DNA of 5,637 nt from an uncultured Ruminococcus sp. (lineage in GTDB: Bacteria; Bacillota; Clostridia; Oscillospirales; CAG-272): the NCBI GenBank assembly GCA_902773455.1, contig CACYEW010000071.1:1-5637 (forward strand). Direction: 5' to 3'. The notes beneath the pieces were generated by a model. The model worked only from the letters and a program-made list of their open reading frames with translations. It made no database searches and was not told the origin of the DNA. Positions 1 to 4,555 of this stretch are shown in pieces; positions within the stretch are counted from its first letter, which is position 1; each line of letters starts with the position of its first letter. A program made the translations under genes and the position numbers.

Positions 1-1
1 G

Positions 2-139
2 AGAGAAGGAAGTGAATATCTGACGTTCGATGATCTGCGGGAGATTTTGAATTTGGAAATACAAAATGAAGCTGAATTCGACGAAAAGTATTGGAATTAC
101 AGAAAAAAGAACAATGACAAGGCTTATATTGACAAGTAA
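2..139 (+). CDS. C-terminal fragment of an unrecognised protein
   Basis: An open frame enters from the left edge and stops at TAA 137-139, giving the last 45 residues (read from base 2). The tail contains the stretch YLTFDDLREILNLE, then an acidic and Lys/Asn-rich end finishing in AYIDK. It is hydrophilic, with no membrane segment and no motif I recognise. A Rho-independent terminator follows 13 bases after the stop, which supports this being a real gene end. Its codons are more AT-rich (many AAT, AAA, TTG) than those of the genes further right, a weak hint of a different origin. It converges on the repressor gene at 179-892. No function can be assigned. Confidence 0.6.
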   Translation, partial: REGSEYLTFDDLREILNLEIQNEAEFDEKYWNYRKKNNDKAYIDK

Positions 140-150
140 TACTTAGAACA

Positions 151-190
151 CGACGCCTATCCGCTGGGTAGGCGTTATTTATTTTTCTTT
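151..190 (+). terminator. Rho-independent terminator of the left-edge gene
   Basis: A perfect 7-bp stem, ACGCCTA (153-159) with TAGGCGT (169-175), can be extended inward by a T-G pair and two C-G pairs, leaving a 3-nt loop. A T-rich tail (175-190) follows. The tail overlaps the last codons of the minus-strand repressor gene. Read on the minus strand the same hairpin lies just after the repressor stop codon but has no T tract behind it, so it would be at best a weak terminator in that direction. Confidence 0.8.
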
Positions 191-892
191 GCTTATCGAG
201 CCGAGCACGAGGCCGAGGCAGGTCACGTCGTCGCCTTCTTTGAATACCATATCTTTATATTTCGGATTTACGGAGCGGAGGCGGTCGCCTCCGAATTTTT
301 TTATGTAGCTTTCGCCGTTATAAAGGAATATGCCGACCTTGCCCTCGGGGATCTGCCCGCACGACTCGACTATGACAATATCGCCGTCGAAAAACCGCGG
401 CTCCATACTGTCGCCCGAAACTCTGACCGCGTAGTCGGCGCGGTCCGTTATCTCGTTCACCTCAAGCGTGACGGACTGGGACGGCGACGAATCGAGAAAA
501 GAGCCGAGACCGGCGGAGACCGGTACGTCGTATATGAATATTTTTCTCTTTTTGCCGATCTGCGCCGCGGCGGCGGAGCGTTCGTTCTCCATACGGGCAA
601 GCTGAGCGTCTACGGTCTTTGCGACGGCTTCCTTTCCCTTCTGATCGAGCTTCGAATATTTTTCGAAAAGCTCGCCGTATGAGGAATTATCGTCGACCCC
701 GTACGCTATATATGATACCGAGGTGCCGAGCGCTTCGGCGATGCGCTTGATCGTATCGTACGCCGGATTTCTGGTCTGCCCGGTGAGCAGCTTATTGAGC
801 GTACCCTTCGCTATGCCCGTGCGTTCGGATAAGATATCGGTCGTTACGTTTTTTTCTTTTTTGATCGCTTTTACGCGTTCGAACCATTCCAT
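179..892 (-). CDS. HTH/S24 self-cleaving repressor (LexA/cI-like)
   Basis: A 237-residue DNA-binding repressor. Residues about 5-64 form a Cro/C1-type (XRE, HTH_3) helix-turn-helix; the recognition region is near residues 17-38 (SERTGIAKGTLNKLLTG). A charged, Ala-rich linker (about 95-115) leads to a C-terminal S24 peptidase domain. That domain has an Ala-Gly cleavage site at 127-128 (VPVSAGLGSF), the nucleophile Ser162 in GDSMEP, and the general-base Lys198 or 199 in YIKKF. The spacing from cleavage site to Ser to Lys (35 then 36-37) is close to that of LexA. In this family, RecA filaments stimulate self-cleavage and release the operators; whether RecA is the signal here is inference. The start is ATG at 890-892, preceded by GGAGG at 899-903 with a 6-base gap. 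It is transcribed divergently from the small membrane protein gene, and its own promoter contains the shared operator, so it probably autoregulates. It could be a host stress regulator or a stranded prophage repressor; no phage genes are visible. Confidence 0.93.
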   Translation of the reverse strand: MEWFERVKAIKKEKNVTTDILSERTGIAKGTLNKLLTGQTRNPAYDTIKRIAEALGTSVSYIAYGVDDNSSYGELFEKYSKLDQKGKEAVAKTVDAQLARMENERSAAAAQIGKKRKIFIYDVPVSAGLGSFLDSSPSQSVTLEVNEITDRADYAVRVSGDSMEPRFFDGDIVIVESCGQIPEGKVGIFLYNGESYIKKFGGDRLRSVNPKYKDMVFKEGDDVTCLGLVLGSISKEK

Positions 893-921
893 AAAGCGCC
901 TCCGGTGTGTTTTCTGCCTAT

Positions 922-950
922 ATAATAACCCATATCGGTAAAAATGTCAA
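922..950 (-). promoter_or_regulatory. Sigma-A promoter of the repressor gene
   Basis: On the minus strand the -35 is TTGACA (945-950, perfect consensus) and the -10 is TATTAT (922-927, one mismatch), with exactly 17 bp between. Operator O1 lies in the spacer and abuts the -10. The start point would be near 915, giving a leader of about 22 nt. The A/T-tract block at about 955-980 lies just upstream and could act as an UP element. Confidence 0.85.
928..939. promoter_or_regulatory. Operator O1 in the repressor promoter
   Basis: ACCCATATCGGT, the most diverged of three copies of a 12-bp inverted-repeat site; one half-site has C in place of G. Like the other two copies it is preceded by AATA on the plus strand. 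It sits in the -35/-10 spacer of the repressor's own promoter, so binding should block polymerase and autoregulate the gene. Assignment to this repressor is inferred from position. Confidence 0.75.
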
Positions 951-991
951 GAGGTTTTTGAAAAAAATTTCAAGAAATTTGCCGAAAAGTA

Positions 992-1020
992 TTGACAATA
1001 ACCGAAATCGGTGATATAAT
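992..1020 (+). promoter_or_regulatory. Consensus sigma-A promoter of the membrane protein gene
   Basis: TTGACA (992-997) and TATAAT (1015-1020) are both perfect, the spacer is 17 bp, and an extended -10 TGA is present at 1012-1014. This should be a very strong promoter when not repressed, with a start near 1027. Operator O2 fills most of the spacer. A perfect promoter that overlaps an operator suggests a gene held off and then switched on strongly. Confidence 0.9.
1001..1012. promoter_or_regulatory. Operator O2 in the rightward promoter
   Basis: ACCGAAATCGGT, with perfect ACCG/CGGT half-sites, is preceded by AATA. It lies between the -35 and -10 of the rightward promoter. Its distance from O1 is 73 bp start to start, about seven helical turns, so the two sites lie on the same face of the DNA. 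Confidence 0.85.
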
Positions 1021-1034
1021 ACACTCAGAAAATA

Positions 1035-1046
1035 ACCGAAAACGGT
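1035..1046. promoter_or_regulatory. Operator O3 downstream of the rightward start point
   Basis: ACCGAAAACGGT, with perfect ACCG/CGGT half-sites, is again preceded by AATA and followed by TAAAA. It lies at about +8 to +19 of the rightward transcript, 34 bp from O2. A repressor bound here would add a roadblock, so the membrane protein promoter appears to have two sites and the repressor promoter one. Confidence 0.85.
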
Positions 1047-1065
1047 AAAATAACGGAGAAAGATC

Positions 1066-1413
1066 ATGGACAGCTGCAAAGATATAAAAATAATAAGAAC
1101 GGGTAAAGCCTCAAAAAGAGAAGCGCTCGATACGGTAAAAGACGTAATAGCCTCCGTCGGTCTGCTTTTCGCTTTTATCGCGTATTTCATCGGATCCGTC
1201 GTCAGTAAAGCGTGCAGATCCGTCAGATCGGGCAGGTTCGCGTATATGATGGGACTGCGCCGCAAAGCTTTATTCGGTATCGGCGCCGGCGTCGCGGCGT
1301 TCGCGCTCATCGGGCTTATAGGCGGCATCGAAGCGGGGCTCATATCTCTTGCCGTGGGCGTTCCGCTTTGCTTCGCCTTGATCATCGCGGTAAGACTTCT
1401 TACGAATGATTGA
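1066..1413 (+). CDS. Small three-pass membrane protein under repressor control
   Basis: This is a 115-residue protein I do not recognise. A charged N-terminus (1-26, Lys/Arg-rich) is followed by three predicted membrane segments at about 27-47, 67-86 and 90-112. The loop between the first two (about 48-67) is strongly basic (RSVRSGRF, then LRRK), which by the positive-inside rule puts it in the cytoplasm and the N-terminus outside. The second and third segments are rich in Gly and Ala and separated by a short GGIEAG turn. ATG at 1066 is preceded by GGAG (1055-1058) at a 7-base gap. The promoter is perfect and carries two operators of the divergent S24 repressor, so expression is probably low until the repressor is inactivated. 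By analogy with other such switches it might act on the membrane (holin-like, stress or exclusion protein), but nothing in the sequence proves this. No clear terminator follows. Confidence 0.8.
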   Translation: MDSCKDIKIIRTGKASKREALDTVKDVIASVGLLFAFIAYFIGSVVSKACRSVRSGRFAYMMGLRRKALFGIGAGVAAFALIGLIGGIEAGLISLAVGVPLCFALIIAVRLLTND

Positions 1414-1502
1414 GAAAAATTAAATAAAAATTAAAAAATAGACTCGAGATATTATTACTTATTTGTTCTATTATATATATATCGGGCGTATTTTTGTGAG
1501 TA

Positions 1503-1537
1503 ATTACCGAAAAATCCGTTTCAAATTTAACGGTAAT
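1503..1537. repeat. Wide inverted repeat with operator-like half-sites
   Basis: ATTACCG (1503-1509) and its exact complement CGGTAAT (1531-1537) are separated by 21 bp. The cores ACCG and CGGT equal the half-sites of the three repressor operators but are much more widely spaced, so this is not a standard operator. It lies about 35-65 bp upstream of the -35 box of the solute-binding protein gene. Confidence 0.4.
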
Positions 1538-1560
1538 GTAAATCTTATTAAAATTTACAT
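1536..1560. repeat. 8-bp hairpin upstream of the solute-binding protein promoter
   Basis: ATGTAAAT (1536-1543) pairs perfectly with ATTTACAT (1553-1560) across a 9-nt loop. No T tract follows on either strand, so it is not a typical terminator. It ends 8 bp before the -35 box and could be a regulator-binding palindrome. Confidence 0.4.
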
Positions 1561-1568
1561 CCTCGATA

Positions 1569-1596
1569 TTGATTATATTATGTTTTATGATATAAT
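1569..1596 (+). promoter_or_regulatory. Sigma-A promoter of the solute-binding protein gene
   Basis: A perfect -10 TATAAT (1591-1596) with an extended TGA just upstream (1588-1590), and a -35 TTGATT (1569-1574) at a 16-bp spacing. The start point would be near 1603, leaving a leader of about 90 nt before the ATG at 1695. Confidence 0.65.
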
Positions 1597-1680
1597 ATAG
1601 TGTAATGGATATCATGGCTTTTTATCCGCTGAAATATAAGCGGCGCCTGATGGTAATACTATTTCGGGTCTTTCCCGTTC

Positions 1681-1686
1681 AGGAGG
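1681..1686 (+). promoter_or_regulatory. Ribosome binding site that sets the lipoprotein start
   Basis: AGGAGG lies 8 bases before ATG 1695. The reading frame stays open upstream to ATG 1605, but that codon would be almost at the 5' end of the transcript, has no Shine-Dalgarno sequence, and would bury the signal peptide behind 30 extra residues. Start 1695 is therefore preferred. Confidence 0.9.
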
Positions 1687-1694
1687 TCAATCTG

Positions 1695-3527
1695 ATGAAA
1701 AAGTTTGTAGCGCTTATGCTGTGCCTTTTTACGGTCCTTACAGTATTTGCGTCGTGCGCGATGGATGAAGACGATAAGGGTGCGATCGTCAATATGTACC
1801 TGTTCAACGAAGTACGCTGCTTCGACCCGCTGTACGCATACTCCAACGGAGTTTCCATTGAGTATGATACGACGGATGCGGTCTTCCAGAGGAGGATCTA
1901 TGCAAACGCCGAGTCGGCAGAACTTCTCGGCCTGCTTTACGACGGTCTTTTCAAACTCGAATCGAACGGCAAAGTCAAAAAGAACCTCTGCAAGAGCTAC
2001 TACGTTGACGAAAGGACCGACGACGAAGGCGTTACGACCTACAAAATGATCATCACGCTCAACGATACGAGATGGAGCGACGGTACGCCGGTTCAGGCAA
2101 ACGATTTTATCTTCACGGTCAAGAGGATACTCGACCCCAATATTTCGTGCGACGCCGCGCCGCTGCTTTTCGATATAAAAAATGCGAAAAAGGTCAAATC
2201 AGGCGATATCTCGCGTGACAGACTCGGTATCTCCGCTCCCGATCCTTATACGATAGAGATCGAATTCGAAGAGAATCACGACTACGATCAGTTCCTTGAG
2301 AACCTCGCTTCGCCGATGCTCGTACCGCTCCGCGAAAACAAAGTCAATAAACCGCTTACCGACGAAAAAGGCGAGCTTATTTACGGCAACGACGGTCAGC
2401 CCGCTCTCAGCACGGACTGGTCGAGCACCGCCACGTCGCTCGTATGCTCCGGCCCGTTCTTCATCAGAAAGATAGACAGCGCCCTCGATCAGGAAATGGT
2501 GCTTGAAAGAAACAAGTATTATTATACCAACCCCGAAAGAGAAGAGCGCGTCGACAAATACGTAACTCCTTACAGAATAATAGTGCATTTCGACTTCACG
2601 CTCGATCAGGTGCTTGAAGCTTATAATAACGGCACGCTGTTCTACGTAGGCGCTCTGACCAAAGAAGCGTTCGCGCAGTATGAAAATCAGCTCAATATCA
2701 AAGACGAGCTTTCGACCGGCTGCTATATGTTCAACACGAGCAAAGAGCTCTTTCAGAATCCCGCAGTCCGCAGAGCTTTGTCGCTTGCGCTTGACAGAAA
2801 CACGATGGCGGGCTTCATAACCGCTTCGCTTCCCGCGACCGGCCTCGTACCGAAAGCCGCGTACGATACGAAACACGGAACGTCTTACAGAGATCATTAC
2901 GGCGACGCGATAAAAACCGAAGCCGATATAGCCGCGGCTAAGGAAGCGCTCAAATCCGCGGGCGTAAGCGGCGGCGATATCAAGATCCTCGTCAGAAACT
3001 TTACCAAAAACGATGAAAAGGGCATGGCTGAATACGCAAAAGCCCAGTGGGAACAGCTCGGATTCAGCGTCACGGTCGACGAAAGAGGCCGCAACAGATT
3101 CCAGGCCATATTCGACAGCGGCGATTACGACGTGATCTACACCGACTGGCAGACGTACACGGTAAGACCGTTCTCCGTACTTGCTCCGTTCTCGATCAAC
3201 TACTCCGGCACGGCGCTCGATACCGAACATAACGACTACGATCCGAAGCCCAACGTCACCGGTTACTCCAACCCCGAATACGACAAGCTGATAGCCGAAG
3301 CCGAATCCTTCAAGGAAGGCTCGAGAGAACGCAACGACAAGCTCTTTGAAGCCGAAAAGCTTCTCATGCAGGATATGCCGATCATACCGCTCGTATTCTG
3401 GAGAGATTATTATATGACGGGCAGACAGATATCCAACGTCAAGGATACCGGCTACGCGTACAGAAATCTTACCAAGATGAAGCTTTCGAATTATAAAGAC
3501 TACATCACGACAGCCGCCGAAGAATAA
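1695..3527 (+). CDS. Family 5 ABC transporter solute-binding lipoprotein (peptide-type)
   Basis: A 610-residue extracellular lipoprotein that should capture a peptide or similar solute and hand it to an ABC importer. Residues 1-20 are a signal peptide (MKK, then a hydrophobic core) ending in a lipobox-like FAS before Cys21, the lipid-anchored residue; Phe at -3 is slightly unusual. SBP_bac_5 family hallmarks are LLYDGLFK (80-87), RWSDGTPVQANDFIFTVKRI (126-145), NPAVRRALSLALDR (355-368), GYSNPEYDKLI (523-533) and MPIIPLVFW (561-569). At 610 residues it is somewhat longer than typical OppA/DppA proteins (about 540), with extra sequence in the first half (about 145-245). The gene has its own promoter and terminator, and no permease or ATPase is encoded in the window, so it is an orphan here that must work with components encoded elsewhere. 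Substrate specificity cannot be read from the sequence; peptides are the default for this family, though some members bind sugars, nickel or other ligands. Confidence 0.93.
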   Translation: MKKFVALMLCLFTVLTVFASCAMDEDDKGAIVNMYLFNEVRCFDPLYAYSNGVSIEYDTTDAVFQRRIYANAESAELLGLLYDGLFKLESNGKVKKNLCKSYYVDERTDDEGVTTYKMIITLNDTRWSDGTPVQANDFIFTVKRILDPNISCDAAPLLFDIKNAKKVKSGDISRDRLGISAPDPYTIEIEFEENHDYDQFLENLASPMLVPLRENKVNKPLTDEKGELIYGNDGQPALSTDWSSTATSLVCSGPFFIRKIDSALDQEMVLERNKYYYTNPEREERVDKYVTPYRIIVHFDFTLDQVLEAYNNGTLFYVGALTKEAFAQYENQLNIKDELSTGCYMFNTSKELFQNPAVRRALSLALDRNTMAGFITASLPATGLVPKAAYDTKHGTSYRDHYGDAIKTEADIAAAKEALKSAGVSGGDIKILVRNFTKNDEKGMAEYAKAQWEQLGFSVTVDERGRNRFQAIFDSGDYDVIYTDWQTYTVRPFSVLAPFSINYSGTALDTEHNDYDPKPNVTGYSNPEYDKLIAEAESFKEGSRERNDKLFEAEKLLMQDMPIIPLVFWRDYYMTGRQISNVKDTGYAYRNLTKMKLSNYKDYITTAAEE

Positions 3528-3539
3528 TAAAAAAACGAT

Positions 3540-3575
3540 AAAAAAGATATGCCTCGTGCATATCTTTTTTGTTTT
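3540..3575 (+). terminator. Strong Rho-independent terminator after the solute-binding protein gene
   Basis: A perfect 13-bp stem (3540-3552 with 3558-3570) encloses a 5-nt loop CTCGT. The 3' arm ends in six T's and is followed by GTTTT. It starts 12 bases after the stop codon. The mirrored A run makes it potentially bidirectional. Its 3' arm also contains TGCATA, the candidate -35 of the next gene. Confidence 0.92.
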
Positions 3576-3587
3576 GTGCCGAAAATC
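3557..3587 (+). promoter_or_regulatory. Candidate sigma-F promoter of gpr
   Basis: TGCATA (3557-3562) fits the sigma-F -35 consensus WGCATA fully. After exactly 15 bp, GCCGAAAATC (3578-3587) fits six of the eight defined positions of the -10 GGnRAnAMTR. In Bacillus, gpr is a classic sigma-F and sigma-G gene. The predicted start (about 3594) would leave only some 13 nt of leader, directly before the Shine-Dalgarno, which is tight. The -35 overlaps the terminator stem, so the match could be coincidental. Confidence 0.4.
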
Positions 3588-3594
3588 GGATAAA

Positions 3595-3599
3595 GGGAG
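3595..3599 (+). promoter_or_regulatory. Ribosome binding site that sets the gpr start
   Basis: GGGAG lies 7 bases before ATG 3607. An in-frame ATG at 3556 lies in the loop of the terminator, has no ribosome binding site, and would add 17 residues unlike the family. Start 3607 is therefore preferred. Confidence 0.88.
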
Positions 3600-3606
3600 T
3601 GATCGT

Positions 3607-4503
3607 ATGGGCATAAGAACGGATCTCGCCTCGGAGCTTTACGAGGGATATATGAAAAAATACGCCGTCTCGCATAAAGGCGAGCCGGACGGCGTAAAAA
3701 TGACCGAAAAACGCAAAAACGGAGTCAGCGTTACAGATATCACGGTTGAAAACGATAACGGCGCGGAGGCGATAGGAAGACCTAAGGGCAGATACGTTAC
3801 GGTCGACGTGGGCAGAATATGGCAGGCAAACGCGGAAAAATTCAAGCACAGCGCCGATATCATCGCGGAGACGATATTATCGATGTCGCCGAAAAAGGCG
3901 TCGACTCTCGTCGTCGGTCTCGGCAACAGATCCGTCACGGCTGACGCCGTCGGACCTTCAGCCGCCGCGCACGTGATAGCTACGCGCCATATAAAGGAAA
4001 AAGAGAAAACGGTATACGATTCAGCCGGCTTCGGAGACGTGGCGGTAATAACTCCGGGCGTGCTCGCAGAGACCGGTTACGAGGCGGCGGAGCAGATAAA
4101 AGCGGCGGTACGGGCGCTTGCCCCGGAAAGGATCATAATAATAGACGCTCTCGCCGCAAGAAAGCTTTCGACTCTTGAATCCACGGTGCAGATAACGGAT
4201 ACGGGCATCTGCCCGGGTTCCGGCGTCGGAAACGACAGAGGCGAGCTTTCGAAAAAGGTGCTCGGAGTCGAGGTGATCTCCATAGGAGTGCCGACTATAG
4301 TCGATACAGCTACGCTGATACTCGATATGTTCGGCGAAAACGGAGACGATAACGTAAAGGCGGCGCTTATGAAAGCCGAAGGTTGTTACGTCTGCCCGAA
4401 GGATACGGATAAAGCGGTGGAGGAACTGTCGAGGCTTATCGGCTACGCGGTGAACAAAGCGTGCCACAGGTTTATCAGCTACGAGGAAATGGCGTTTTTC
4501 TGA
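3607..4503 (+). CDS. gpr: Spore germination protease GPR (peptidase A25)
   Basis: A 298-residue endopeptidase that cleaves small acid-soluble spore proteins in the first minutes of germination, freeing DNA and amino acids. It is made in the forespore as an inactive zymogen that processes itself. Family signatures run throughout: IRTDLASE (3-10), GRYVTVD (61-67), LVVGLGNRSVTADAVGP (101-117), TPGVLAETGYE (149-159), IIIIDALAARK (176-186), DTGICPGSGVGNDR (198-211) and IGVPTIVDTATL (226-237). Asp113 and Asp180 correspond to the two conserved aspartates considered catalytic. TD-LASE at residues 5-10 looks like the self-processing site (cleavage after Asp6), giving a propeptide of about 6 residues against about 15 in Bacillus. 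The protein is shorter than Bacillus GPR (about 370) but falls in the range I expect for clostridial forms. It sits directly upstream of spoIIP, the usual partner gene, 52 bp away with no terminator between them. Confidence 0.96.
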   Translation: MGIRTDLASELYEGYMKKYAVSHKGEPDGVKMTEKRKNGVSVTDITVENDNGAEAIGRPKGRYVTVDVGRIWQANAEKFKHSADIIAETILSMSPKKASTLVVGLGNRSVTADAVGPSAAAHVIATRHIKEKEKTVYDSAGFGDVAVITPGVLAETGYEAAEQIKAAVRALAPERIIIIDALAARKLSTLESTVQITDTGICPGSGVGNDRGELSKKVLGVEVISIGVPTIVDTATLILDMFGENGDDNVKAALMKAEGCYVCPKDTDKAVEELSRLIGYAVNKACHRFISYEEMAFF

Positions 4504-4505
4504 TC

Positions 4506-4532
4506 ATAAAGAGACCGTTTTCCGCATATGTT
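4506..4532 (+). promoter_or_regulatory. Candidate sigma-E promoter of spoIIP
   Basis: ATA (4506-4508), a 16-bp gap, then CATATGTT (4525-4532) fits the sigma-E pattern ATA-N16-CATANNNT. The -35 lies 3 bases past the gpr stop codon. In Bacillus spoIIP is made in the mother cell under sigma-E as well as in the forespore, so such a promoter is expected. The leader would be only about 17 nt, which is short. Confidence 0.35.
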
Positions 4533-4555
4533 GAAATAAAAAAGGACAAAATATC

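Larger units (their letters stand above)
1414..1694. other. AT-rich intergenic region before the solute-binding protein gene
   Basis: This stretch has no convincing gene. It holds A/T runs after the membrane protein stop, an alternating TATATATATAT tract (1472-1482), a wide inverted repeat ATTACCG (1503-1509) / CGGTAAT (1531-1537), an 8-bp hairpin (1536-1560), a sigma-A promoter (1569-1596), and a leader of about 90 nt with two small stems: CCGCT/AGCGG at 1626-1643 and CGGG/CCCG at 1665-1677. No riboswitch architecture was recognised. A 71-codon minus-strand open frame here has no ribosome binding site and looks spurious. Confidence 0.6.

Noticed and set aside
958..973. Palindrome TTGAAA-AAAA-TTTCAA between the two -35 boxes as another operator
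   Set aside because: It lacks the ACCG/CGGT cores and consists of A and T tracts. It is more simply an AT-rich UP-element-like or bent segment upstream of both promoters.
982..988. CCGAAAA upstream of the rightward -35 as an operator
   Set aside because: It is only a single half-site; no CGGT partner follows at the right spacing.
918..1385. A 155-codon minus-strand open frame over the membrane protein gene and the divergent promoters
   Set aside because: It would run through both promoters and all three operators. The plus-strand gene has a proper ribosome binding site and a perfect promoter.
179..1413. Toxin-antitoxin module
   Set aside because: The regulator carries an intact S24 self-cleavage domain, not an antitoxin fold, and the genes are divergent with an operator set, which fits a LexA/cI-type switch better.
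1400..1615. A 71-codon minus-strand open frame in the AT-rich gap
   Set aside because: No Shine-Dalgarno precedes its start at 1615. The Ile/Asn/Tyr-rich translation is what AT-rich noncoding DNA gives, and it overlaps the transporter promoter.
1605..1694. A 30-residue N-terminal extension of the solute-binding protein from ATG 1605
   Set aside because: ATG 1605 is almost at the predicted transcript start with no ribosome binding site, while AGGAGG precedes ATG 1695, which begins a typical lipoprotein signal peptide.
3579..3589. CCGAAAATCGG before gpr as a fourth repressor operator
   Set aside because: The half-sites are 5 bases apart instead of 4 and the outer A/T bases and AATA flank are missing, so it does not fit the three clear operators. 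The same bases are better explained as part of the candidate sporulation -10.
2199..3614. A 471-codon open frame on the minus strand, antisense to the solute-binding protein gene
   Set aside because: The sense strand has a clear family match, signal peptide, ribosome binding site and terminator. The antisense frame runs through the terminator and gives a Val/Arg/Phe-rich protein with no recognisable motif; its openness follows from sense codon bias.
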